A stretch of DNA of 64,000 nt from Diadema setosum (lineage: Eukaryota; Echinodermata; Echinoidea; Diadematoida; Diadematidae): positions 23,367,809 through 23,431,808 of the forward strand of contig NC_092698.1 in NCBI RefSeq assembly GCF_964275005.1, in the 5' to 3' direction. This document shows, one piece after another, positions 58,058-64,000 of the stretch (the first letter of the stretch is position 1; every line of letters begins with the position of its first letter). A program made the position numbers and the translations under genes. The notes under the pieces are model-generated. The model saw only the letters and a list, made by a program, of their open reading frames with translations, ran no database searches and was not told where the DNA came from.

Positions 58058-59307
58058 GAGGGGGCATATGGTACAGTCAGTGTTGTTCAAACACTGTGCT
58101 TTGTTTCTGATCGACCCAAAGCTCTCTTTTAAAACACTGAGAGGAATTTAAAGGAAACCAAAGCCTAAATATCAATGTGGATTGAGTGAAAGTGCTCAGC
58201 AGATATACCTTAAGTAGAATACATCAGTGAGTTTTTGAGGAAAATCAGACAGTCTTTTCAAAAGTTTTTTTTTTCTAGTTTTGTTACCATCATTGCTGGA
58301 GAAGAAGACTAGTTCAGTTCATGATGTCATTTTGCACAGCAATTTGAGAATTTTCTGAGAGAGGCAAGTCAAGTGCTTTTTCATTTTGCAAGAAAAGTGA
58401 AGACATGTTGAACTTTCCTTATCTTTGTTTGTATAAATGTATTGTCCATAATGACATTATTACGTGTAGTGGTCTCCTTACCAGAGATAATGGCAGTGAA
58501 ACTTTAAAGATTCATTTTACTTTTGAATCGATTACGCACTTTCCCTCAAATTTTCACTGATGTGTTCTACTGACATTATAGCTTTCAATACTCAATCCAC
58601 ATTTATATGTGGGCCTTGGTTTCCTTTATGAAGTACAGAGTCTAGACAGATTCTGTAAAGACAGAAATATTCGTGTGCATCTTGATTTTGCAAATTTTGC
58701 AAGAGCCAAGATTTCCAAACTAAAATGCACATTAAAAGTTGTTGTCGACACTACATTGTATGAGCATTGAATTCCAGCGGCAATTCACAAAATTTTAATG
58801 ACCCTGCAAAAAGGCAGTCAGCTCCAATTTGAAAAAGTTTTTGGCTGGGAAAATTTAGAATTAGAACCAGCACTAAAGGATTAGAACCAGCACAGGCTGT
58901 CAGGCAGAAGCTTGGTGGTCTAGTGGATAAGACACCTATCGGGATATCAGGTCGTAGGTTCAAATCCTGCTTGAGTATGTATACCCATGATTTCTTTTGT
59001 CGTAGCTACTACTGAAACACTGATAAATTTAGTTCTTATTTATGTAGATACAGGGCATTTTATCAATCAATTGCAATTTCAGAAAATCTTACTTTACAGT
59101 TAATTCAACTGTCATACATTCGTGTCTGAATACCCTTGTGTGTCTGATTTCTTTGTGCAGGTGGCTACCTTGCCCACAGTTTGGCCATCATGACAGATGC
59201 AGCTCACCTCCTCAGTGACTTTGCAAGCTTTCTCATCAGCATCTTTGCTCTCTGGGTAGCTAGGAGACCAGCTACAAAGCGCATGTCATTTGGCTACTAC
59301 CGTGCAG
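39312..59307 (+). CDS. SLC30A: SLC30A (ZnT2/3/8-type) zinc transporter, 5' two exons, continues past window
   Basis: Joins 39312-39828 and 59161-59307 in phase 1, giving 221 full codons so far. The family (cation diffusion facilitator) exchanges Zn2+ for H+ out of the cytosol, in this subgroup mostly into vesicles, as a dimer of six-TM subunits. Seen: a long acidic, Ser/Thr-rich cytosolic N-terminus (about 1-152); an HCH triplet at 139-141 in [11 protein letters not shown], like YHCHSG of human ZnT8; TM1 from about 156 ([20 protein letters not shown]); then [20 protein letters not shown] with the zinc-binding H188xxxD192 pair; TM2; and the conserved [15 protein letters not shown]. Vertebrate ZnT2/3/8 have the same order. 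The rest (TM3-6, His-rich loop, C-terminal domain) must lie beyond 64000. The exact paralogue cannot be fixed. No break is seen. Confidence 0.93.
39829..40887 (+). other. SLC30A intron 1, proximal part
   Basis: No exon is recognised. A 125-codon frame on the - strand at 40296-40673 has no domain and overlaps GC-rich palindromic words near 40620-40720, so it is probably repeat-derived. Confidence 0.4.
40888..41009. mobile_element. 122-bp MITE, TAGCCTTT.G.CAAGGCCCTC ends
   Basis: TAGCCTTTGGCAAGGCCCTC at the left is mirrored by the inverse of GAGGGCCTTGACAAAAGGCTA at the right. TA is the likely target. GACGAGCGAACGGACGAGC lies in the core. Non-coding. Confidence 0.8.
42097..42189. mobile_element. 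93-bp TTAACCCGTT mini-element, copy 2
   Basis: TTAACCCGTTGAGGACGAGT at the left, the palindrome CCCGAGTATACTCGGG, and CCGTCCTCAACGGGTTAA at the right. It has the same length as 16272-16364 and differs by only a few bases. TTAA at both ends. Inserted in the 437-bp array. Confidence 0.85.
42188..42764. mobile_element. Foldback element with ~95-bp arms
   Basis: The left arm runs AAAGTTTTGGTACC, then AAAAGTTTCCCTGAATTTCC, then AGTTTGTGTTTCAGGTTAAAG and GTGAGACTTACTCGCCCCAAAG. It is repeated in inverse at about 42670-42764, with small indels. The core of about 0.39 kb is not repeated. It abuts the TTAACCC mini-element and lies inside the 437-bp array. Confidence 0.85.
42868..44770 (+). mobile_element. 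Interspersed ATGCCTCCGCC family, copy 3
   Basis: Complete: begins ATGCCTCCGCCAACGAAGTG with GGAGGCATTATG and GTCCGTCCGTC, and ends TATGGCGGAGGCATACACCA then CGACATTTCTAGTTT. It interrupts a unit of the 437-bp array between CCAAATATAC and AACAATGAAA. It contains GGGTCAAAGGTCAAAGGTCA at 43057-43076 and further AGGTCAAAGGTCA copies. It is itself interrupted by a 930-bp element at 43551-44480. Confidence 0.8.
43551..44480. mobile_element. 930-bp pogo-like element with AAGTCGA subterminal words
   Basis: CAGTTAAACTCGCCTAAGTC at the left is mirrored by the inverse of CGAGTTTAACTG at the right. TA flanks both sides (43549-43550 and 44481-44482). The host sequence resumes as TACCTTGAAAATTACTCA, as in the intact copy at 51411, so the boundaries are proven by the empty site. 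CTAAGTCGA and its inverse recur near both ends. TA target with CAGTT.AACTCG ends fits the Tc1/mariner-pogo group. No transposase is visible. Confidence 0.85.
46590..46664 (+). mobile_element. LINE 3' terminus, same family as 11186-12175
   Basis: GCAAGAATCTTCAAGTTTGA, then AGGAGGCAGACTGGCCCAGAAG and a (GAA)n tail to 46664. The - strand LINE at 11186-12175 ends GCAAGAATCTTCAGGCTATTG, then GAAGGAGGCAGACTTAACC and (GAA)n. Only about 75 bp remain, a strongly 5'-truncated copy. Confidence 0.75.
47023..47525. mobile_element. MITE with CACTTGCC...GGCAAGTG ends
   Basis: CACTTGCCCCGTCAGGCAAG near the left end pairs with the inverse of CAATCAGGCAAGTGC at the right end. ACTTGCC or its inverse recurs subterminally at both sides (ACACTTGCC, TTTTACTTGCC, ATACTTGCCTGAC, TTTTTACTTGCCC). 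About 0.5 kb, non-coding. Confidence 0.65.
47938..48114. mobile_element. ~177-bp MITE with GCTGCACACT ends
   Basis: CAGGGCTGCACACT at the left is mirrored by the inverse of AGTGTGCAGCATTG at the right. The inside repeats CTGGTC/GACCAG words (GGACCAGTACC, ACTGGTCCTAC, ACTGGTCAGGGACC). CAG...CTG-like ends suggest hAT type, but no target duplication is clear. Confidence 0.6.
48115..49600 (+). other. SLC30A intron 1, no recognised feature
   Basis: No exon or inverted-repeat element found. A G run lies at 48490-48507. Confidence 0.4.
49601..49992. mobile_element. 392-bp TTAA-flanked foldback MITE, copy B
   Basis: TTAAAGGGACTGTACAGTAC at the left and CTGTACACACCCTTTAA at the right with TTAA both sides. 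It agrees almost base for base with 13739-14129, including the paired GGCTGAGATATCCAAAAA and TTTTTGGATATCTCAGCC blocks. Two such similar copies in introns of two genes show recent activity of the family. Confidence 0.88.
49993..51394 (+). other. SLC30A intron 1, mostly plain
   Basis: No exon found. From about 51122 to 51394, words such as AATAAGCCAGTT, GGTAGCTCATGAATG, ATGTAACAATTTGTGGAATTC and TATTGCCAAATAC match the element at 60452-60899. A decayed copy, truncated on the right, therefore lies here. Confidence 0.5.
51395..51946 (+). mobile_element. ATGCCTCCGCC family, 3'-end fragment, copy 4
   Basis: TACACTTTTTCTCCATACCTTGAAAATTACTCA and the later GTGAACATTCAACA.ATTTGTGA and GTGAAACTGTCATCACACATTG blocks match the last third of copies 2 and 3. 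After a nested MITE it resumes as TATGGTAGAGGCATACAATG and GTGACATTATCTAGTTT, the family terminus. It serves as the empty-site reference for 43551-44480. Confidence 0.8.
51682..51897. mobile_element. 216-bp MITE, CTGTAAAAGTGGA.ATTTTCG ends, copy 1
   Basis: CTCTAAAAGTGGAAATTTTC at the left is mirrored by the inverse of AAATATCCACTTTTACAG at the right. TA flanks both sides. The host repeat GCAT|TATGG.AGAGGCAT is split here, which proves the boundaries. The inside has GCGCAAAA words. Confidence 0.85.
52003..52214. mobile_element. 212-bp MITE, same family, opposite orientation, copy 2
   Basis: CTGTAAAAGTGGATATTTTC at the left and the inverse of AAAATTTCCACTTTTACAG at the right, with TA flanks at 52001 and 52215. 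Its internal sequence (GGCCAGGTAAGA, CACGGAATCAGGA, ACTACTGGAATATACAGTG) is the inverse of copy 1. The two copies lie only 105 bp apart. Confidence 0.85.
52397..52614. repeat. 106-bp direct tandem duplication
   Basis: ATAAGAGTTCTAAATGCCTG starts at 52397 and again at 52503. TTTTTACC.TACAATGGCATTG and TTTCATTGCTTTCAT follow in both copies. Differences are few. Non-coding. Confidence 0.85.
53075..53453. mobile_element. CAGAGCTACC.AGTCTCAC element, copy 2, with 6-bp TSD ATAATG
   Basis: The left end is CAGAGCTACCGAGTCTCAC; the inverse of the right end is CATAGATGTCAAGTTC. ATAATG flanks both sides exactly (53069-53074 and 53454-53459). The body matches 21967-22372 over its length. Together they define the element and a 6-bp duplication. 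Confidence 0.88.
53870..54150 (+). mobile_element. LINE 3' fragment, L2/CR1-like
   Basis: The + strand reads [16 protein letters not shown] at about 53880-53935, the usual last block of L2/CR1 ORF2 (ESFKK.LKTHLF), followed by a stop and a 3' UTR. It ends in TTTGCGCGTAGGAAC...GAGTGCAATGTAAATGTAATG, a decayed GCGCTATATAAATG-type tail. A T run and G run near 54047-54071 interrupt the UTR. Confidence 0.7.
54151..57570 (+). other. SLC30A intron 1, no recognised feature
   Basis: No exon or clear mobile element found in this 3.4 kb. It contains a poly-A tract at 57507-57537 and T-rich runs. Several short frames (for example 55527-55904 on the - strand) show no domain. Confidence 0.4.
57571..58060. 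mobile_element. ~490-bp element with CCCCCCAAAAAAAATTACAA ends, copy 1
   Basis: The left end is a C run, an A run, then ATACAATTGGACTTCTGCAT and TGATAAC. The inverse of the right end is a C run, an A run, then ATTACAACTGGAGCC and GCAATGATAACTTTAAA. The body (CACTTGGATGCTCTTGGAAC, GAACTTGGAGGGAAGGGATT) is shared in the same order with 63449-63905. Confidence 0.75.
58149..58628. mobile_element. ~480-bp MITE with AAAGGAAACCAA ends
   Basis: AAAGGAAACCAAAGCCTAAA and then AATGTGGATTGAGT at the left pair with the inverse of ACTCAATCCACATTTATATG and GGGCCTTGGTTTCCTTTAT at the right. Deeper inside, AGAATACATCAGTGA pairs with the inverse of TCACTGATGTGTTCT. A related half (ACTGATGTGTTCTACTGATATTGCAGC.TTCACTCAA) lies at about 20540-20575. 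Confidence 0.75.
58905..58975 (+). repeat. tRNA-like sequence, probable SINE head
   Basis: TGGTCTAGTGGATAAGACACC is a good A box and GGTTCAAATCC a good B box at tRNA spacing. The acceptor strands (GCTTGGT region against CTTGAGT) do not pair well, so a functional tRNA is unlikely. It lies 186 bp before SLC30A exon 2. It differs from the one at 34629, so two separate SINE lineages or tRNA pseudogenes are present. Confidence 0.55.
59161..59307 (+). CDS. SLC30A: SLC30A coding exon 2 (TM1-TM2)
   Basis: The acceptor is TCTTTGTGCAG and the donor G|GTACGC. The exon is 147 nt, phase 1 at both ends. It encodes [33 protein letters not shown] and [16 protein letters not shown]. It covers the first half of the transmembrane zinc site and ends at the conserved FGW/YHRAE junction, where vertebrate genes also have an intron. 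The next exon (ILGA block) was not found to the right and is probably outside. Confidence 0.95.
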
Positions 59308-59570
59308 GTACGCAATGCTGGCATTCCAGCTGTGATAGAGGATGGAGCCATGCAAACTCAAACTTCCAGGGAAGCCAACTCTGTTGAAAAATTGATTTTT
59401 GTATAGATACAAAATGAAATGGACAACTGAAACGAAGCAAAACAATTCAAATTTTATCAGCAGTTGAAAATACTGAAGGAACTCAGAGAAATTTAGCGAT
59501 TGTTTTGTACAAATGTTGTTGCAAGCTAATGATCCAGTGATGAAATCACTTAAATACAAATTCGACAAAA

Positions 59571-59934
59571 GTTACGTTCAGACGACAAGCCTTAACCTCG
59601 AGGTTAGGAAACGTCGAGGTTAAGCTTGTACTGTAGTTAGGGACCGTGAAGACGCACTCGTAGTTAGCTAACCTCGAGGTTAGCTCGATGTTAAGAGCCA
59701 CTGAGAAATCTTATGTTTAGCGCTTTAACCATGAACCGCGGGGGGTTCCCACTCGTAGTTAAGCACCGTGTGGACACAAAAATCAGCGCACTCAAAGGGG
59801 CAGGAATTTAACCTCGAGGTTTCGTAACCTGGAGGTTAAGATTCGTTGTGTGGACGCACGTCGAAGTTATGTGGCAAGAGCTTAACCTTGAGGTTTCCTA
59901 ACCTCAAGGTTAGGGCTTGTCGTCTGAATGTAAC
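59571..59934. mobile_element. 364-bp MITE built on AACCTCGAGGTT palindromes
   Basis: GTTACGTTCAGACGACAAGC at the left is mirrored, with one change, by the inverse of GCTTGTCGTCTGAATGTAAC at the right. The 12-bp palindrome AACCTCGAGGTT is exact at 59594, 59670 and 59810 and has one or two changes at 59826, 59884 and 59900. Shorter GTCGAGGTTAAG and CGTAGTTA words add to this. It lies in SLC30A intron 2, 263 bp after exon 2. I do not recognise the family. Confidence 0.8.
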
Positions 59935-60451
59935 TATTGTATAATCACGCAACTGCCACACAACTGTTCCATTAGTTTGTATATCGATACCCAAGTCAAT
60001 ATTAAAGGTACATGTAGGATTACTGCTTGAATTTACATGTACAGTTTGTAGGTCCCCAAAATGAAATTTGGTAAAAGTTTGTGTGCAGTGAAACAGTGTG
60101 CCTGAGATGGCATTTCGTGTTCAATTCATCCAAAATATGAGTTTGTTACGAAAGATGATTGTGACCCTCATTAAATTTACTGTTCTAGGAAAACAGAATA
60201 TTGTATAGCATTCATATTTTCACTAAACCTGAGTAAAAAGATAAAAATATTCAGACTTTAATTACAACATTAGTGCAGGTGTCACACAGGCTGCTAGAGT
60301 GAACATGACTGTGTAGTTGGTATTGCATTTTCAGACATTGTACAGCAAGTAATTCATACACTGTGATATTTGGATGTCTTATGAATTTAATTACATTTAC
60401 TACACTGTATATCCAGGGAAGTGTTACAGAGATGGAGTGGCAACTCTTCGT

Positions 60452-60899
60452 AATAAGCCAGTTCGGGGTTAGCTCATGGGCACATCGGTACAAATGACCT
60501 TTCTTCTTTCTCAGTTGATTAGGCACTCCACGAGTTTTCAAGCGAGAGAAGGTATTTCAGCTTACCCGACGTAACAATTTATGGAATTCATCAGTCATGT
60601 TCAAAGAAAGAATGAACTTGCATAGACCAGGTGACCAGAATGATCCATCAATTAGCACTTTGGAAAGCATCCATTTCATTATTTCGCATTGAATGTATTA
60701 ACAATCTTTTTCTATTGATATTGTCAAATACTGCATTTGCTGTCAGGTGGATGTGCTAGCAAGCACCACTCATAATGATCACTTGAATAATCATTACATC
60801 AAAGATGCTTATCTCAGTGAATAAAAAACCAACATGCTCTGTCGGTACTGATTACCTTTTTCTGCTCATGCTCAAAGTGGAACCCCGAACTGGCTTATT
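60452..60899. mobile_element. 448-bp MITE with AATAAGCCAGTTCGGGGTT ends
   Basis: AATAAGCCAGTTCGGGGTT at 60452-60470 and its inverse, AACCCCGAACTGGCTTATT, at 60881-60899 form exact 19-bp terminal repeats with only a base or so of drift inside. The body words recur in the decayed copy at about 51122-51394. Non-coding. Confidence 0.8.
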
Positions 60900-61863
60900 C
60901 ATGCAAACGCATGTTTGGGTTCAAGGCGTTACAATGGGATGTCTAGCATTCCACTACGCTTTGAAGTCATGCTCGGCACCGCTCTAGTTGCGAGACGAAG
61001 TTCGGAGACGAAGAACGCATTACACCTTTCGTTGAATTACAAGCTTTATTTCACCGTAAAATTGTAAATGAAATACTCGAATTGATTTAGAATAGTTTAG
61101 GAAAGAATTCAATATTATAAACATTTATTTCTAGTTTCTTCGTAATGTGCAAAACGAAATGAAATGAAAATTAGGCCCTCTTATAAACCTTATATTTTTC
61201 TATAATGTGCACGTTTCCGCATGTTAGTTTTCTATCTTTTAATCTGGGATATTTTGATCTTTCAAATAAAGTACTCCGCTAAAGCGTGTTCCAGCGTGCT
61301 TTTAAACTATTTGCTGTTAAAATTGTCAGTTTTACACTGCATTTTGATTAGCTGCTCCAATTCAAGGTACACAAATTCATTGTTGCCATCACATTGAAAG
61401 AGAGAGCAAATAGCAGTAGGGGTAAGTATTTCTAGATGTGAGAACGCTAGTCCCGATTATTGATGCTCTCTTTTGTCAAAGCACCTGGTTTCCACCTGTA
61501 GTTAAGCGCATGACTTCAAAGGAGAGCAGGAATTGTCTCTCCTTCTCTAGCACCTCCCTGGTATATCCTATACAAATACATTTACTCTGTAGGTTCTATC
61601 CAGTACACCCTGAATTGTTTTTAGCATTTTTACACTGAATCTGGTACTTCCAATGTATAATATTTTGTGACTGTTGTTCATTTCATGTGACGCACAAAAC
61701 ACAAAATTAGTATTACTTTACATGTATGCATGCAGTGTTGCTTTGGTGCCAAAACCTTTTGTATCTCAAATTTTGGTGAAAACCACAATCAGTTGTCACA
61801 TAGGTCCTACTTGACATCCTGTCTAAATACTGGTACTATTGTACTTCCAACATAAAGCCACCA
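60900..61863 (+). other. SLC30A intron 2, no recognised feature
   Basis: No exon matching the expected next ZnT block (ILGA...) is seen. Plain AT-rich sequence. Confidence 0.4.
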
Positions 61864-62039
61864 CAGTGGCGGATCCAAAGAGGACCGCACCGGGCGCATG
61901 CCCCCCCCCCCCCCCCCCCGCCTTTAGTTTATGTTGAAACAAAAGAAATACAAAGAAAAAATAGGGGGGAGGGGTGCGTGCGCCCCCTTTAATTTTGTAA
62001 ACGCGCTCCCTCTTAACAGAATTCCTGGATCCACCCCTG
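61864..62039. mobile_element. hAT-like MITE, CAGTGGCGGATCC type, copy 3
   Basis: CAGTGGCGGATCCAAAGAGG at the left and the inverse of GAATTCCTGGATCCACCCCTG at the right, with C and G runs just inside and AAACAAAAGAAAT in the core. CACCA flanks both sides (61859-61863 and 62040-62044). Same family as 24446 and 25046. Confidence 0.7.
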
Positions 62040-62792
62040 CACCATGGCATGTCAAAGGAAGGGCAATCCCTTTTGTTATAGTGCTTTGGCTCAGTCAGCA
62101 AAAGTGAGAATACTGTACATACAGTACATTATGTGCTCTATTTGTCCAGTTGGACAGACTGCTGGTAAATAAATCACATACCAAATGTTCACTTTTGTGG
62201 TATGCATAAGAAATTCAATCAAACGCTATATTGATAAGGGTGTGATAAGTCTGTTTGTATATGGCCTTTTTTACGATCAGTGGTGTAACTTTTGTACTCA
62301 GAGGGTCAAAATTTCAAACAAAATATTTTTTCATTATTCTGTTTGATTCCTGTTGGAAAGTATTCAAATTTTTGAAAAAATAACATTTCAGACCTTAAAG
62401 CTGAAGAGTTATTGGTGTAATTTAAGGAAAACCCTGGCACCTGGAGTAAATTTAAGCAAAATTTTGTTTTCATGAATTGCACCATAATGACAAAACTCTG
62501 TAGTCAAACTTCACCATGCAAAGTTTATATGGTTAACAACAATATATAGTTTGTGAATCAAAACTATTTGGGGGTTGAATATAAAGTGAATTTAAAAAAA
62601 AATACATGAGATTTATAAATTTTTGGTAAAAATACCAACTGACATGCAATTTTTAAGATTTTAACTATTTAATGGAGGGCAAGCCAGGTCAAACTCTATA
62701 CTATAACAAGTCTTTAAGAAGGGCTATCTTCCTATGTAGGTTAAATGAAATTCCAATCATTTCTTTAAATCTTGGATTTTTCACACATGGAT
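62040..62792 (+). other. SLC30A intron 2, no recognised feature
   Basis: AT-rich sequence without exon or clear repeat. It may be the left part of whatever element carries the motif repeats that follow. Confidence 0.35.
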
Positions 62793-63448
62793 GTTTCGGA
62801 GGTGACAGTTAACATAATAGAATGTTTCGGAGGTGACATTAATATTAACACTCAGTTTTTTTTGAGAATAAGTGACAATAACACAAAACTTCTTCTTTTT
62901 ATCAATGTTTTTAATAATCATAACTCGAGAACAAGAAATTAACTCCTGTTTCAAGCAGATAAACCACACAGAACAAGTGTTTTTTTACACTTCATTAATT
63001 AGCATGGGCACCGGTAGTTTGCCTTCCATTTGGACGAAGGTTGTAAGCTAAATATTGTAATCTGAAGAAACGTGGCATTCCATTTTCTACCTTAAATTGA
63101 GATGAGGGTGTGAGATCATTTTAGTAATGTTTCTTTGCTCTCAGAACATTTTATTCCACAACACCAGGGAAGAATCACTTCGTTTCGGAGGTGACATTCA
63201 ATGTTAACATTGTGTTGAAATATTCATTTACAGTAAGAATATGACGGACATATTTAAAGCTAGATATTGTAATCTGAAGAAACATGGCATTCCATTTTCT
63301 ACCTTAAATTGAAATGAGTGTGTAAGATCATTTTAGTAATGTTTCTTTGCTCTCAGAACATTTTTTTCCACAACACCAGGGAAGAATAACTGTGTTTCGG
63401 AGGTGACATTTAATGTTAACATTGTGTTCAAGTATTCATATAGTATGT
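62793..63448. repeat. Region with four GTTTCGGAGGTGACA motifs and a 212-bp tandem duplication
   Basis: The 15-bp word GTTTCGGAGGTGACA is exact at 62793, 62824, 63182 and 63394, all on the + strand, and mostly followed by (T)TAA.(A)TTAACA. From 63046 a 212-bp unit (AGCTA.ATATTGTAATCTGAAG to GTTAACATTGTGTT) is repeated from 63258 to about 63448. No terminal inverted repeats were found, so the borders of any element are unknown. Confidence 0.8.
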
Positions 63449-63905
63449 CCCCCCCCCCCCCAAAAAAAAAGAATTACAATTAGACTTTTGCATTGATAGC
63501 ACCCAATATGATTAAATCAGCTAAAATCTACTTTGGGGTCTTAAATTATAACATCTTAGCTCTATTTTGCAGAAAGCCCCAGTCAATTTGGTTAAGTGGT
63601 CTCAAAGAAATGTGGATTGTTATAAAGGATGTCAGGAGTCTGATTCTTCCAAGTTTAGCACTTGGATGCTCTTGGAACTGCATATTAATGTGTAAACACA
63701 ATATACAGAACTTGGAGGGAAGGGATTCCTGACATGCTCTACAAAAATCCTCATTTGTCTTTGACCTCTGAAGCAAATTGAATGGGGTTTTCTGTAAGGT
63801 GTGGGCAATGAGTTATAGTTTCAATCCCTCAAATTGTATTTTAGATTGATTCACTATCTTTAAAGTTATCGTTGCGGAGGGTACCATTGTAATTTTTTGG
63901 TGGGG
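63449..63905. mobile_element. ~457-bp element with CCCCCCAAAAAAAA ends, copy 2
   Basis: It matches 57571-58060 throughout in the same orientation (ACTTTTGCATTGATAGC, TTTTGCAGAAAGCCCC, CACTTGGATGCTCTTGGAAC, GTTATCGTTGCGGAGG). The right-hand T and G runs are much shorter here (TTTTTTGGTGGGG). It directly follows the motif-repeat region. Confidence 0.72.
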
Positions 63906-64000
63906 ACATAGGTTATGAATGCCAAAAGCAAAAATTCTTATTTGACTTGTATTATGTTTTTGTTTGCACATAGTATTATAGATAGATTAATTCAAGGATG

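Noticed and set aside
59308-64000. Third SLC30A exon
   Set aside because: No acceptor followed by the expected ILGA-type coding block was found; it is probably beyond the window.

Overview
The window looks like nuclear DNA from a marine invertebrate deuterostome, most likely an echinoderm of sea-urchin type. Two genes are split by short exons and very long introns, introns and spacers are packed with short inverted-repeat transposons, LINE fragments and microsatellites, and TACATGTACATGTA-type strings recur. The species call is an inference from style. No bacterial, organellar or virus-like gene was recognised.

Only two host genes can be supported, both on the + strand. (1) NDUFA4 (COXFA4), a small subunit of mitochondrial cytochrome c oxidase, is complete in four coding exons: 8230-8277, 14304-14392, 17278-17338 and 18419-18478. 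All splice sites are GT-AG and the product is 85 residues. (2) An SLC30A (ZnT2/3/8-type) zinc transporter begins at 39312. Its first coding exon is 39312-39828 and the second is 59161-59307, separated by a 19.3 kb intron. The gene runs off the right edge, so only the N-terminal tail, TM1, TM2 and the start of the next segment are present. The genes are not linked in function beyond housekeeping metal and respiration biology.

Layout: 1-3483 is a 223-bp satellite with a three-monomer higher-order repeat. 4.2-7.8 kb holds two LINE 3' fragments, a nested foldback element and an ATT microsatellite. 8.1-19.2 kb is NDUFA4, its introns filled by small DNA transposons, a LINE and a 1.35 kb element carrying eight copies of GTAACGCGTGGGAC. 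19.2-39.3 kb is intergenic: pogo-like inverted-repeat elements nested in each other, a recent 600-bp tandem duplication, a decayed ~350-bp tandem array, one unrecognised open frame on the - strand, a 1.1 kb inverted-repeat element and a 1.75 kb hAT-like element with perfect 8-bp target duplications. 39.3-64 kb is the zinc transporter: a 437-bp tandem array broken by insertions, several copies of an interspersed family rich in AGGTCA half-sites, paired inverted MITEs, and in the second intron two intervals built on repeated motifs (AACCTCGAGGTT and GTTTCGGAGGTGACA).

The most unusual material is not coding. Non-autonomous elements carry dense copies of one private motif each, and insertions into insertions let the order of events be read directly. 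All repeat similarities were judged by eye; no database search was possible.
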